A stretch of 64,000 nt of DNA, taken from positions 795,317 through 859,316 of the forward strand of contig NZ_JH921517.1 in assembly GCF_000299035.1 (NCBI RefSeq), written 5' to 3'. How positions within the stretch are numbered: position 1 is the stretch's first letter; each line of letters starts with the position of its first letter. This DNA is from Bacillus bingmayongensis (lineage in GTDB: Bacteria > Bacillota > Bacilli > Bacillales > Bacillaceae_G). The notes beneath the pieces were generated by a model. That model was given only the letters and a program-made list of their open reading frames with translations, did no database searches and was not told the DNA's origin. Of the stretch, positions 1 through 9,882 are shown in pieces. The position numbers and the translations under genes were made by a program.

Positions 1-232
1 CAATTAATTTTATGTTTTCACCATAATCTTTCCAGGCTCCATATGGAAGACCAGAACAACAATTTTTACAAGGCTGGTAACCAGTTCGTTCAGCTTCTTT
101 TCTAGATTTTAATTCTATATTGTTTTTTGTAGAGCGTTTTTGTTTACAATAAGGAAAACAGTAGATTTTCGTTGTTTTTTCACCTATAAAATATGGAGCA
201 TCCCATTCAAAAGGACTTCTAGTATTCTTCAT
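1..232 (-). CDS. Ada-type metal-binding domain protein (C-terminus outside window)
   Basis: The minus-strand reading frame begins at the ATG at 232 behind a strong AGGAGG site and is still open at the window edge after 77 codons. The visible part has the cysteine spacing of the Ada methyl-phosphotriester zinc domain: YCFPYC (Cys-x3-Cys) and later PCKNCC (Cys-x2-Cys). It lies 21 bp downstream of ogt and is co-oriented with adaA-ogt, so it is probably the third gene of an alkylation-response operon. What follows the zinc domain, for example a glycosylase, cannot be seen. Family assignment is good; function is inferred. Confidence 0.6.
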   Translation of the reverse strand, partial: MKNTRSPFEWDAPYFIGEKTTKIYCFPYCKQKRSTKNNIELKSRKEAERTGYQPCKNCCSGLPYGAWKDYGENIKLI

Positions 233-253
233 TTGCAACCTCCTCCAGTATTT

Positions 254-772
254 CTAGTGCTTTTTTTCTAGTGTCAATAATTCTCTTTTCATTTCTAAAC
301 CACCTCTAAACCCAGTTAACTTTCCATTCTTTCCAATTACACGGTGACAAGGGATTGTAATTAATAGAGGATTTGCACCAATCGCGGTACTAACAGCACG
401 TACTGATTTTGGTTTTTGAATAAGCTTTGCAATATCTGAGTAGGAATAGGTTTTCCCATACGGAATTTCACGTAATGCATTCCAAACAGTTAATTGGAAA
501 GGAGTTCCGTGAACATCAACAGGACATGTAAATACTTCACGTTGATTTTTTAGGTATTCTACTAGTTCTTGAACATATGGCTGTAGCTTTAGGGGATCTT
601 GGACTAAAGTATGTTTCGGAAAATGTTTTTTCGTCCAAGTTGTTAATTCTTCAAAAGTTTGATTTTGAGATCCTATAAAGCATAATCCTGTTGATGTTGC
701 GGCAATATACATATGCCAATTTTCATGAACAAATAGCGTCCAATATATAATTTGATTTGTTTTAGATTTCAT
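254..772 (-). CDS. ogt: methylated-DNA-[protein]-cysteine S-methyltransferase
   Basis: A 172-residue protein with the alkyl-acceptor motif IPCHRVIG (acceptor Cys about residue 142), preceded by the recognition-helix segment SVRAVSTAIGANP. It repairs O6-alkylguanine by irreversible transfer of the alkyl group to its own cysteine, acting in the cytoplasm on DNA. Length fits the Ogt/AdaB family. It starts immediately after the adaA stop, as in the Bacillus adaA-adaB operon, so it is probably induced with adaA. The call could equally be named adaB. Confidence 0.92.
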   Translation of the reverse strand: MKSKTNQIIYWTLFVHENWHMYIAATSTGLCFIGSQNQTFEELTTWTKKHFPKHTLVQDPLKLQPYVQELVEYLKNQREVFTCPVDVHGTPFQLTVWNALREIPYGKTYSYSDIAKLIQKPKSVRAVSTAIGANPLLITIPCHRVIGKNGKLTGFRGGLEMKRELLTLEKKH

Positions 773-773
773 A

Positions 774-1370
774 CTATTGTACCTCGTTTATATGATTCAT
801 TTTTCGATATTCAGTAGGGGTATACCCCGTTTTTCTTTTAAACAATGTTGCAAAATGTGCAGTGTTGGGTATACCGACAGCAAACCCGATTTCCATAATT
901 GTTTGATTTGTATCTGTAAGATATTGCATTGCTTTAGTGATCCTTATTTGTTGTATATATTCTAGTGGAGTGATACCTTTCATTCTCTTAAAAGTACGCT
1001 GTAAATGATAGGGACTGCCGTGACACATATCGGCAAGTATTTCGAGAGTTAATGGTTGGCGATAATTGTTATCAATGTACTTTATAATTTGTGTTACCCA
1101 ATCTTCATCAGGTAACTTTAGTCCATTTGGTTTACAACGTTTGCATGGACGAAATTTTTCGGATAATGCTTGCTGTGCATTGAGAAAAATGCGGACATTG
1201 TTTTTGTTAGGTGTTCTAGATTTACATGATGGGCGGCAAAAAATACCTGTTGTTTTTACAGCGTAAAAAAACTTGTCATCATAAGAAGAATCGTTGTGTA
1301 TAATTGCTTGCCAGCGTTCATCCGTCAAATTATTTACACTTGTTTCTAATCGTAATCTCTCATTTTGCAT
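774..1370 (-). CDS. adaA: methylphosphotriester-DNA methyltransferase / AraC-type activator
   Basis: A 198-residue protein with two parts. The N-terminal Ada zinc domain carries Cys45, Cys49, Cys76 and Cys79 (FCRPSC and PCKRC). The C-terminal AraC-type helix-turn-helix spans roughly residues 90-190, with the family signature near GYTPTEYRK. In Bacillus AdaA the zinc-bound cysteine takes the methyl group from phosphotriesters, which turns the protein into an activator of the ada operon. The ATG at 1370 has GGAGGTG about 6 bases upstream. It is first in the operon, ahead of ogt. Confidence 0.92.
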   Translation of the reverse strand: MQNERLRLETSVNNLTDERWQAIIHNDSSYDDKFFYAVKTTGIFCRPSCKSRTPNKNNVRIFLNAQQALSEKFRPCKRCKPNGLKLPDEDWVTQIIKYIDNNYRQPLTLEILADMCHGSPYHLQRTFKRMKGITPLEYIQQIRITKAMQYLTDTNQTIMEIGFAVGIPNTAHFATLFKRKTGYTPTEYRKMNHINEVQ

Positions 1371-1608
1371 GGAATCACCTCCGAAATTAGTATACCCTGA
1401 AACAAGTACGTATGTACGTATTTATGAATGTAAGAGCAAGATTACAAAGATGAAAAATGATAGTCTTTTTATCATTTTAACCGAGAAGACCCCTTCTTCT
1501 AAATGGAGTGAAGGTGGGGGAGTTCAATATGTGTTAGCATGTAAGTAGAAAATAAAAATATGGGACAAGTATTGTATAATGCTATGACATCAAGAGGAGG
1601 AACAAAAA

Positions 1609-2367
1609 GTGAAATTTATTTCGTGGAATGTAAATGGCTTACGAGCGGTTATTGCAAAAGGCGGTTTCATAGAATACTTAGAAGAAACGGATGCGGATAT
1701 TTTTTGTTTACAGGAAATTAAATTGCAGAGTGGGCAAATCAATCTAAATCCTAAGGGGTACCATGTGTATTGGAATTATGCTGTGAAAAAAGGTTATTCA
1801 GGAACTGCTATTTTTACAAAAAAAGAACCACTTTCTGTTACATATGGTTTAGGAATTGAAGAGCATGATCAAGAAGGAAGATTAATCACATTAGAATTTG
1901 AAAAATTTTATATGCTAACGCTCTATACACCGAATGCTAAACGGGGGTTAGAACGTTTAGATTATCGAATGAAATGGGAGGATGCCTTCTTATCTTATAT
2001 TAAGCAATTAGATAAACAAAAGCCTGTTATTTTTTGTGGTGATCTGAATGTGGCACATAAAGAAATCGATTTAAAAAATCCAAAAACAAATCGAAAAAAC
2101 CCAGGATTTTCTGATCAGGAAAGAGAAAAATTTACTCGGATTTTAGATGAAGGATTTATCGATACATATCGTTATTTATACCCCGATCAAGAAGGGGCTT
2201 ATTCATGGTGGTCATATCGTATGAATGCAAGAGCGAAAAACATTGGTTGGCGTTTGGATTATTTCGTCGTCTCTGAAAGATTAAAAAATCAAATTGTTGA
2301 TGCGAAAATTAATAGTGAGGTAATGGGATCAGATCATTGCCCTGTGGAATTGAATATGGAATTTTAG
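1609..2367 (+). CDS. exoA: exodeoxyribonuclease III / AP endonuclease
   Basis: A 252-residue endonuclease/exonuclease/phosphatase-fold enzyme with [13 protein letters not shown] at the start, LQEIK (metal-binding Glu), GDLNVAH (catalytic Asp/Asn) and the terminal GSDHCPVEL (catalytic Asp-His). It incises abasic sites in base-excision repair. It begins at GTG with GAGGAGG 8 bases upstream. It is divergent from the ada operon, so repair genes face each other across about 240 bp. A terminator follows directly. Confidence 0.95.
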   Translation: MKFISWNVNGLRAVIAKGGFIEYLEETDADIFCLQEIKLQSGQINLNPKGYHVYWNYAVKKGYSGTAIFTKKEPLSVTYGLGIEEHDQEGRLITLEFEKFYMLTLYTPNAKRGLERLDYRMKWEDAFLSYIKQLDKQKPVIFCGDLNVAHKEIDLKNPKTNRKNPGFSDQEREKFTRILDEGFIDTYRYLYPDQEGAYSWWSYRMNARAKNIGWRLDYFVVSERLKNQIVDAKINSEVMGSDHCPVELNMEF

Positions 2368-2377
2368 AAAAATAAAG

Positions 2378-2419
2378 AAGTCGTATTTATCTTGGATGAA
2401 GGATAGATACGACTTTTTT
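2378..2419 (+). terminator. intrinsic terminator of exoA
   Basis: Inverted arms AAGTCGTATTTATC and GATAGATACGACTT (one mismatch) enclose a short loop and run into a T-tract, just after the exoA stop. Confidence 0.85.
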
Positions 2420-2485
2420 ATTTATTTTGTTAAAATTTTTCAAATCATTCTTGAAATAATTGACTTATAAATATATAATTAGTAA

Positions 2486-2500
2486 CGATAATCATTATCA
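2486..2500 (+). promoter_or_regulatory. Fur box upstream of feuA
   Basis: CGATAATCATTATCA matches the Bacillus 7-1-7 Fur motif TGATAATNATTATCA at 14 of 15 positions. It lies about 155 bp before the feuA start. Iron repression of the feu operon is therefore expected; no binding data are available. Confidence 0.85.
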
Positions 2501-2654
2501 TTTGATGAGGGTAGCAGATAATTTGGTATTAGGGGAAGTGAAGTGAATGGGCTTTAATTTCAAATAAATGTATTGTAAGGGGATACATAAAAAGTTTAGT
2601 TCAATAAACTACTATATTTAAAGATTGCAAATTTGGAGAGGAGCATTTATAGAC

Positions 2655-3623
2655 ATGAATAAGAAGTTATTTACACTAGGGATGGTTACAGTATTAAGCG
2701 TAGGTCTTGCAGCATGTAACAGTGCAGATAAAAGTTCAGGAGAACAAAAACAAGAATCAAAAGCAACTGAAACAAAGAAGGATGAAAAACAAAAAATCAC
2801 ATATTTAGGAAAAGAATATACAGTTCCTGCAAAAGTATCAAAAATTGTAACTGCTAGCTTAGAATCTATGGAAGATGCAGCTGTGCTTGGTATTAAGCCA
2901 GTAGGAGCAATTACAGTAGGTGGAAAATTACCTGGGTATTTAGCAAAAGATTTAGAAGGTGCAAAATCTATTGGTGAGAAAATGCAACCGAATTTTGAAA
3001 CATTACTTCAATTAAAACCAGATGTAATTACATCTAGTTCGAAATTCCCGCCAGAGGCAGCTGAGAAATTCACGAAGGTAGCTCCAACATTCCCAGTTTC
3101 ACATATTTCTACAAATTGGGAAGATAACTTAAAGTTAATGGGCGAACTATCTGGTAAAAAAGATAAAGCTGAAAAAATTATTAAGGATTATAAGAATGAT
3201 GCTGCAAAAGCAAAAGAAGAAATTGGAGATAAATTAAAAGATAAAAAGGTTCTTGTAGTAAGACTAAGAGCTAGTAACTTGTACCTATATCCAGAAGGAG
3301 TATACTTCAATCCTGTTATTTATAAAGATTTAGGATTAACTGTTCCAGAGCAAATTAAAACTGTAAAAGCACAAGAAGCAATCTCTTTAGAAAAATTAGC
3401 TGAAATCAATCCAGATTATGTCTTCTTGCAATTTGAAGCAAGTGAGAATAAAGATAAACCACAAGTATTGGAAGAGTTACAAAGCAATCCAATTTGGCAA
3501 AGTATGGCAGCTGCAAAAGACAAAAAAGTATTTGTAAATGCTGTTGATCCAATGGCACAAGGTGGTACTGCTTGGAGTAAAACAGCCTTCTTAAAAGAAG
3601 CGGTGAAAAATTTATCTAAATAA
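2655..3623 (+). CDS. feuA: ferric-siderophore (bacillibactin-type) binding lipoprotein
   Basis: A lipoprotein of the periplasmic-binding fold: Lys-rich N-terminus, hydrophobic stretch and lipobox LAAC at about residues 15-18, then a charged linker. Residues resemble B. subtilis FeuA from memory, including the ESMEDA, PVSHIS, NPIWQS and AQGGTAWSK segments. FeuA delivers ferric bacillibactin to the FeuBC permease. The frame can be extended upstream to a TTG at 2625, but the ATG at 2655 has GGAGAGGAG about 12 bases before it and gives a proper signal peptide. First gene of a five-gene iron operon under the Fur box. Confidence 0.88.
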   Translation: MNKKLFTLGMVTVLSVGLAACNSADKSSGEQKQESKATETKKDEKQKITYLGKEYTVPAKVSKIVTASLESMEDAAVLGIKPVGAITVGGKLPGYLAKDLEGAKSIGEKMQPNFETLLQLKPDVITSSSKFPPEAAEKFTKVAPTFPVSHISTNWEDNLKLMGELSGKKDKAEKIIKDYKNDAAKAKEEIGDKLKDKKVLVVRLRASNLYLYPEGVYFNPVIYKDLGLTVPEQIKTVKAQEAISLEKLAEINPDYVFLQFEASENKDKPQVLEELQSNPIWQSMAAAKDKKVFVNAVDPMAQGGTAWSKTAFLKEAVKNLSK

Positions 3624-3642
3624 GTAAGGTGCGTTGAATGAT

Positions 3643-4650
3643 ATGCGGAAAATAAATTCAGTACCAATGATAATTTTATGTTTAGCACCCGTATTGATAT
3701 TACTGACGATTATGCTATCTATTTTATATGGGGCAAAAAATATTGATTTTGAAACAGCTTGGAATGCACTGTTTCATTTTGACTCAGGGAATGTAAATCA
3801 TAATATTATTATTACTTCTCGTTTACCGAGAGTAGTTGGAGCTCTATTAGTAGGAGCATTTCTAGCCATATCAGGAGCACTTATGCAGGGGATGACAAGA
3901 AACTATCTTGCATCCCCTTCTATTATGGGTGTGACAGATGGCTCTGCATTTGTAATTACAATTTGTATGGTATTTCTTCCGGGAATGTCTTCAGTAGGTA
4001 TGATTTTATGTTCTATGCTTGGATCAGCATTAGGAGCCGGAATTGTTTTTGGTTTTGGTTCATTACTTCGAAATGGATTATCACCAGTCAGGTTGGCGAT
4101 TATAGGAACTGTTATAGGTACATTTTTAAGTAGTATTTCAGCTGCAATTGCTTCCTATTTTCAAGTTTCGCAAAATATTAGTCTTTGGTATAACGCAAAA
4201 TTACATCAAGTGGATCCGAATATACTAAAGTTAGCCATTCCTTTTGGTTTAGTGGGTGTTATTCTGGCGCTTCTTATCTCAAAATCTATTACGATTCTTT
4301 CGTTAGGAGAAGAGGTTTCTATTAATTTAGGACAACGTACAAAGCTTGTAAAAGCTACTGCAATTATAGCTGTTGTATTTTTAACTGGGACTGCGGTTGC
4401 ATTAGTTGGGAAAATTGGTTTTGTAGGACTAATTATTCCTCATATTACTCGCTTTTTAATTGGGGTAGATTATAAATGGATTGTACCGTGTGCTGGTGTA
4501 ATTGGCGGGGTTTTTTTAGCTTTATGTGATGTATTAAGTAGATTTGTAAATTATCCATTTGAAACACCAATAGGAGTCGTTACGTCATTAATTGGAATTC
4601 CTTTCTTCCTTTACTTAATTAGAACAAGAGGAGGAGAGAAGCATGCTTAG
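3643..4650 (+). CDS. feuB: FecCD-family siderophore permease
   Basis: About 335 residues with the many hydrophobic helices of the BtuC/FecCD permease family, including the SRLPRVVGALLVGA and GKIGFVGLIIPHITR blocks; the second contacts the ATPase. The ATG at 3643 has AAGGTG 11 bases upstream; a TTG at 3634 is also in frame but sits too close to that site. It overlaps feuC by 8 bp, consistent with translational coupling and a FeuB-FeuC heterodimer. Confidence 0.88.
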   Translation: MRKINSVPMIILCLAPVLILLTIMLSILYGAKNIDFETAWNALFHFDSGNVNHNIIITSRLPRVVGALLVGAFLAISGALMQGMTRNYLASPSIMGVTDGSAFVITICMVFLPGMSSVGMILCSMLGSALGAGIVFGFGSLLRNGLSPVRLAIIGTVIGTFLSSISAAIASYFQVSQNISLWYNAKLHQVDPNILKLAIPFGLVGVILALLISKSITILSLGEEVSINLGQRTKLVKATAIIAVVFLTGTAVALVGKIGFVGLIIPHITRFLIGVDYKWIVPCAGVIGGVFLALCDVLSRFVNYPFETPIGVVTSLIGIPFFLYLIRTRGGEKHA

Positions 4651-5665
4651 AGGCTCACTGCAACGTTATGTAATGACAATGAGTATTATCATTTTTTTAA
4701 TTTTGAGTGCAATTTATATTAGTTTAACAAATGGCACGTTTGATATTACGATTACAGATGTATTTCGAACAATCTTTCGAATTGATCCAGTGCCTGAACA
4801 TGATTTAGTTATATTTGATTTCAGGCTTCCGAGAATAATAATTGCAGGGTTAGTAGGATTAGGTCTTGGAATTGCAGGTGCTGTTATTCAAGGGGTTACA
4901 AGAAACGGTTTAGCTGATCCTGGTATTTTAGGAATTAATGCAGGAGCGGGAACTGCAATCGTTATCTTTATGTTTTTCTTCCAAGGACAAATAAAAAGCA
5001 CAGATTGGATTTCAATCATGATGATGCCGTTGTTTGGCTTAGTCGGCGGGCTAGGAGCTGCTATATTAATTTATATGTTTTCTTGGCGAAATGGAAGATT
5101 AGATTCGCAACGTCTTTTGCTAACAGGGATTGCGATAGGTTCAGGATTTGGAGCATTTTCTATGTATGTATCATTGAAAATGAAAGCAACTGACTTTGAA
5201 ATGGCCGCTGTTTGGGTTTCGGGAAGTATATATAATGCAAACTGGAAATATATTATTGCGATGTTGCCGTGGCTTATTATCTTAATTCCAATTATCAAAA
5301 GAAAAGCGTATCTGCTCGACTTATTTCAATTGGAAGAGACGAGTATCACAAGTTTAGGAGTTTCGGTAGAAAGAGAAAAATCTATTTTATTATTAAGTAG
5401 TATTGGATTAGTGAGCGCTTGTGTTTCTGTTTCAGGAAGTATTGGATTTATTGGGCTAATGGCGCCGCATATTGCGAAACGTCTAGTTGGTATTCAGCAT
5501 AAGCATGTAATTCCTGTATGCGGAGCAATTGGAATGCTACTTGTGATTGCTTCGGATTTTATAGCGAAAACAATTTTTACACCTGTGGAGTTGCCAGTTG
5601 GAATTGTCATTTCAATTGTTGGTGTACCATATTTCTTATATTTGCTATACAAAGCGAAGGCGTAA
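4643..5665 (+). CDS. feuC: FecCD-family siderophore permease
   Basis: A 340-residue multi-pass membrane protein of the FecCD family with FRLPRIIIAGLVG and GSIGFIGLMAPHIAKR, the conserved ATPase-coupling segment. It starts at an ATG with GAGGAGGAG close upstream, inside the end of feuB. With FeuB it should form the transmembrane channel for ferric siderophore. Confidence 0.88.
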   Translation: MLRGSLQRYVMTMSIIIFLILSAIYISLTNGTFDITITDVFRTIFRIDPVPEHDLVIFDFRLPRIIIAGLVGLGLGIAGAVIQGVTRNGLADPGILGINAGAGTAIVIFMFFFQGQIKSTDWISIMMMPLFGLVGGLGAAILIYMFSWRNGRLDSQRLLLTGIAIGSGFGAFSMYVSLKMKATDFEMAAVWVSGSIYNANWKYIIAMLPWLIILIPIIKRKAYLLDLFQLEETSITSLGVSVEREKSILLLSSIGLVSACVSVSGSIGFIGLMAPHIAKRLVGIQHKHVIPVCGAIGMLLVIASDFIAKTIFTPVELPVGIVISIVGVPYFLYLLYKAKA

Positions 5666-5680
5666 AAGGAGTGATAGGAA

Positions 5681-6499
5681 GTGAGTGTTCTAAGTGCAAA
5701 GGATTTAGAAACAAGCTACGAAAAATTCACGGTATTTCGTGATTTGAATGTAGAGATACAAGAAGGTAAAGTAACGACGATTATTGGACCGAATGGGTGC
5801 GGGAAATCTACATTATTAAAAACAATGGGACGGATTTTAAAGCAAAAAAGTGGAAAAGTGTATTTGCAAGGACAAGATTTAAATACGATTTCTACAAAAC
5901 AAATCGCAAAGCAGCTAGCTTTACTTCCGCAAAATCCAATTGCTCCAGGGGAACTGAAGGTAGAAGAGTTGATTTCTTACGGGCGATATCCACACCGTAA
6001 TAATGTAAATAAAATATCATCTAAAGACAAAGAAATTATTGAATGGGCGATGGATATTACAAAAACGACAGCTTTTCGCAAACGCCAAATTGCAAATTTA
6101 TCGGGTGGACAAAGACAAAAAGTATGGTTAGCCATGGCGTTAGCGCAAGAAACGGAAGTATTATTATTAGATGAGCCAACTACATATCTTGATATGTCCC
6201 ATCAATTAGAAGTACTGCAAATCGTTGAACGATTAAACAGAGACCATAAATGTACGGTTGCTATGGTTTTACATGATATTAATCATGCAGCACGATTTTC
6301 AGATGAGATTATCGCAATGAAAGAAGGGAAAATCATTACAAGCGGGAGCCCGGTAGATATTATTACCAATGAAGTATTAAAAAGTGTGTTTCATATTGAT
6401 GCACGCGTCATGATAGATCCGTATAATGGGTCTCCTGTATGTTTTGGTTATGACAGTGTATTCCAAGAAGAAAATACGGAAATATATGTAACTAGTTAA
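5681..6499 (+). CDS. iron-siderophore ABC transporter ATP-binding protein
   Basis: A 272-residue ABC ATPase: Walker A GPNGCGKST, Q-loop LLPQNP, signature NLSGGQRQK, Walker B VLLLDEPT and switch His in VLHDINHA. It belongs to the FepC/FhuC group. It begins at GTG with an AAAAGGAG site upstream. In B. subtilis, to my knowledge, feuABC lacks its own ATPase and uses the separately encoded YusV; here the ATPase is in the operon, so the cluster looks self-sufficient. Confidence 0.9.
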   Translation: MSVLSAKDLETSYEKFTVFRDLNVEIQEGKVTTIIGPNGCGKSTLLKTMGRILKQKSGKVYLQGQDLNTISTKQIAKQLALLPQNPIAPGELKVEELISYGRYPHRNNVNKISSKDKEIIEWAMDITKTTAFRKRQIANLSGGQRQKVWLAMALAQETEVLLLDEPTTYLDMSHQLEVLQIVERLNRDHKCTVAMVLHDINHAARFSDEIIAMKEGKIITSGSPVDIITNEVLKSVFHIDARVMIDPYNGSPVCFGYDSVFQEENTEIYVTS

Positions 6500-6524
6500 A
6501 ATGATAAAAGGAGGGGAGAATGCC

Positions 6525-7346
6525 ATGAATACGAATATTGAAAAAAAAGATGTTACCATTTCAGGTGCAGAGCAATGGAAGGTGCATTCGAAAACAGAGA
6601 ATCGTGAATATCAAATTTATATTTCGATGCCAAAGCAACCTGCTCCAGACTCTGGATATCCCGTTATATATGTATTGGATGGAAATGCATTTTTCCAAAC
6701 GTTTCAAGAGGCTATTAAAATTCAATCGGTAAGAGCAGAAAAAACAGGAGTTGCACCATCTATTATTGTTGGTATTGGTTATCCGATAGAAGGAACCTTT
6801 GCAGCTTCTGAAAGATGCTATGACTTTACTCCTTCCTCACCTTCAGGTGATGCACCACCAAAACCTGATGGAAAACCGTGGCCTAAGTCAGGAGGGGCAA
6901 GTGAGTTTTTAGAATTTATTCAAAATGAATTGAAGCCGCAAGTTGAAAAGAATTTTGAGATTGATAAAGAAAGACAAACAATATTTGGGCATTCACTTGG
7001 TGGATTATTTGCTTTACATGTATTGTTTACAAATATAAATGCTTTTCAAAATTATTTCATCAGTAGCCCGTCGATTTGGTGGAACAACCAGTCTGTCCTT
7101 GATAAGGAAGCAGTGTTTATAAATGAACTGAATAGAGCGAACTCTGAAGTTGGAGTCTTTCTTACGGTGGGAGGACTAGAAAGAGAACATATGGTTCGAG
7201 ATGCCAATGCATTATCAGAGCGTTTGTTGAAGTTACAACATAATAAGCTTCGATTTGTATTTTATGAAGCTGAAGGAGAGAACCATGCATCGGTGGTACC
7301 AACAACTTTGAGTAGAGCGCTAAGGTTTATAAGTAACGGATGCTAG
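6525..7346 (+). CDS. siderophore trilactone esterase (BesA-like alpha/beta hydrolase)
   Basis: A 273-residue esterase of the esterase-D/Fes family: nucleophile motif FGHSLGGLF and the catalytic His in GENHAS. BesA-type enzymes hydrolyse the trilactone of ferric bacillibactin in the cytoplasm to release iron. Its place as last gene of the feu operon supports that substrate. The ATG at 6525 follows GGAGGGG; the in-frame ATG at 6501 lies upstream of that ribosome site and is not preferred. No signal peptide, as expected for an intracellular step. Confidence 0.8.
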   Translation: MNTNIEKKDVTISGAEQWKVHSKTENREYQIYISMPKQPAPDSGYPVIYVLDGNAFFQTFQEAIKIQSVRAEKTGVAPSIIVGIGYPIEGTFAASERCYDFTPSSPSGDAPPKPDGKPWPKSGGASEFLEFIQNELKPQVEKNFEIDKERQTIFGHSLGGLFALHVLFTNINAFQNYFISSPSIWWNNQSVLDKEAVFINELNRANSEVGVFLTVGGLEREHMVRDANALSERLLKLQHNKLRFVFYEAEGENHASVVPTTLSRALRFISNGC

Positions 7347-7379
7347 AATAACCAAGAAAGGGATTTGAAAATTAACTGT

Positions 7380-7429
7380 ACCCTATAGACGAGACATTTG
7401 AAATAGTCTACTCTATAGGGTCTTTTTTG
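7380..7429 (+). terminator. intrinsic terminator of the feu operon
   Basis: Arms ACCCTATAG...GAC and GTC...CTATAGGGT pair across a short loop and end in TCTTTTTTG. Confidence 0.85.
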
Positions 7430-7584
7430 TTTGATAGGATAGGCAAATTATATATTTGGCTAAATAGTTGTGAATAAAAATTAGCGTCTAGTCTTTAACT
7501 AGTAGTTAGGGATATTTTATAGTAATGGTAAAATGTAGTACAATACATATATTGTTTATTCGCATCTGAGAGGAGAGGGTAATA

Positions 7585-9656
7585 TTGGAAAGAATACCAT
7601 TATTAAATAATCCTGAGAAAAATATATTAATAAGAGTTATTATGAGCAGTATGATCGCGCTGCTATTAATAGTTTGTCTTTTTTTATCTTTGAGGATGTT
7701 TGGCTTAGAGGGAGCTAAAATTTATATGAATCAAAAGCTGCCTCTAGCTATTAGTTACGTTCTTTTGTGGGGGGGGAGCAATATATTTAACACTCTCTTA
7801 CAAAGGAATAGGTGAAAGAAGGAAGCTAAAGTCACTAGTTTATGTATTTGCGGTATTATTCATATTAGCAAATACAATGAGTGTATTTCTAATGTATATG
7901 CAGAATGAACTAAATGTATTCAAGACAGTGGATTGGCTGTATGGACATGTGGCACATTTTATGTTTAGTTTTGTGCTCATTTATATCATGTATATTTTGA
8001 CGTATGCTTTGAGTGGCAGTGTATTTTTTAGTAGTGTTTTCACAAGTATTTTATTTCTTGTATTTTCTACTATTAACTATTTAAAAATTTTCTTTAGAGG
8101 AGATCCATTTTATCCATCTGATTTTACCCAAATTGCTCATTTGCAATCTGTAATACCAATGGTAATGGATTCTATTCATACAAAGTCTATATGGATAAGT
8201 ATATTAGGAATAGTATGTAGTATTTTGCTTATCATGTATCTTCGCAAGTACATTAAACCCATAAAAATCCATTTGGTAATAAGAATGATTATCAGTATCA
8301 GTTATATGTGGATTTTCTATATATATGCGAATTATTCTGATAGCTTTGTAGGAAAATGGTTTCAAAAATGGGATGTAAATTTTGTCTTGTGGGACCAATG
8401 GGCCAATTACACTGAAAATGGTACGATTTTAGGATTTATTAGTAATTTAGATACAACAGTTGCTAAAGAGCCTGATGAATATACAAAAGACAATGTCATC
8501 AAAATTGCAAATAAAATAAAGAACAATTATAAGCACAATGTTGCGAGTGAGAAACAAGTGGACAAGCCAAATGTTATTCTTATAATGAGTGAGTCATTTT
8601 GGGACCCAACGAAATTAACAAATCTTACTTTTAGTGAAGATCCCCTGCCAAATCTTCATCATTATATAGGTGAGTTCCCAGCAGGACAAACGATTTCACC
8701 AACATTCGGTGGTAATACTGCAAATACCGAATTTGAAGCATTAACGAGTTATTTCTATGAGTTTTTTAAATCCAGGATCTATACCGTATCAGCAAGCGAT
8801 TCCGAAAAAGAAGGAAATACCATCTATTGTTAGTGAACTCAAAAAAAATGGTTATCATGCGACAGCAATTCATGCATTTGGCCGAAATTTCTTTAAGCGT
8901 GATTACGTATACAGTATATTAGGATTTGATAAATTTAATGCATATGATACGATGAAGCATAAGGAACAAGATGGAGAAGGGTATGTTAGTGATGTATCTA
9001 TGAGTAAGGAAATTATGGATGAGTTAAAAGCTGAGAAGGAACCTACTTTTATTCATGCTGTGACGATGCAAAATCATTTTCCATTTTCTCCAGGAAGATA
9101 TGAAGAAACGAGAACAAAGATTGAAGGATTAAATGAAGAGTCGAAGGCGCAATTAGAAGAATACACAGAAGGCTTGAGACGATCAGATGAAGCACTTCAA
9201 TATTTAATCGAAGAAATCAATGCTTTATCAGAACCGACTTTGCTGGTGTTCTTTGGAGACCATCTACCAGCATTAGGAGTAAATAAATCGATTTATAAAG
9301 AGGCTGGATATATAAATGCGGAGAAAACGGTACAGGAAAGATTGGCTATGTCAGAAACTCCATTGCTAGTTTATGCGAATTTTCCATTGCAAAATGATGA
9401 TTTAGGAATGGTGAGTCCGATTTATTTTTCAAATATGGTATTTGATTATATAGGAATCAATAAGTCGCCATTCTATCAATTTTTATCCAAATTGCAAGAG
9501 GAAATCCCTGTGTTAAAAGATGATTTAAAAGTGAATCGGGATGGAGAAAAGATAAATTTAAATGCAGAGCAAAAAGAAATGTTAAAGCAGTATCAATTAA
9601 TTCAATATGATTTATTAATTGGAAAACAATATAGTAAAGATATATTATTTTCATAA
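7585..9656 (+). pseudogene. LTA-synthase-like membrane sulfatase, broken by two frameshifts
   Basis: Three consecutive reading frames (7585-7815, 7877-8833, 8757-9656) together encode one protein of about 690 residues: N-terminal hydrophobic helices, then an extracellular sulfatase-like domain of the lipoteichoic acid synthase family (SESFWDP metal site, GGNTANTEFEALT with the nucleophile Thr, FFGDHLPALG metal site). Break 1 is in a run of eight G at 7769-7776; removing one G restores continuous sequence (WGGAIYLTLSYKG). Break 2 is near 8751-8754; removing one T gives LTSYSMSFLNPG. Both are +1 insertions. Either a decaying gene or sequencing indels; LtaS-type enzymes polymerise glycerol phosphate outside the membrane. 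Confidence 0.75.
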
Positions 9657-9670
9657 TTGGAATGTCAAAA

Positions 9671-9704
9671 AGACTGTGGAGAAATTTCTCTCCACATCTT
9701 TTTT
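9671..9704 (+). terminator. intrinsic terminator
   Basis: TGTGGAGA-aatt-TCTCCACA hairpin followed by a T-run, 15 bp after the sulfatase-like gene. Confidence 0.85.
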
Positions 9705-9775
9705 GTCTGAGGTCCTTGTGATTTGTTAACACTGATAAAAAGTAATGAACAGATATGAGATAAGTTATGAGCCAA

Positions 9776-9818
9776 TACTTATACGGGGTATCATCTCATA
9801 GATATTTAATGCTATAAT
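9776..9818 (+). promoter_or_regulatory. candidate csoR promoter with CsoR-like operator
   Basis: A TATAAT -10 lies at 9813-9818. Just upstream, at 9776-9792, is ATAC-N9-GTAT, containing the half-site GGGGTAT typical of CsoR operators (known form TACCC-N-GGGGTA). The left half is weak (TACTT). Autoregulation is inferred only. Confidence 0.35.
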
Positions 9819-9882
9819 TGGTGTACTCGTGGAGGCAGTATGTTTATATATGGACGAAGATCAACATTAAGAAGGTGATAAA

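Noticed and set aside
1294-1548. 84-codon plus-strand frame opposite the adaA start
   Set aside because: No ribosome site, overlaps adaA and its promoter region, and no recognisable protein features.
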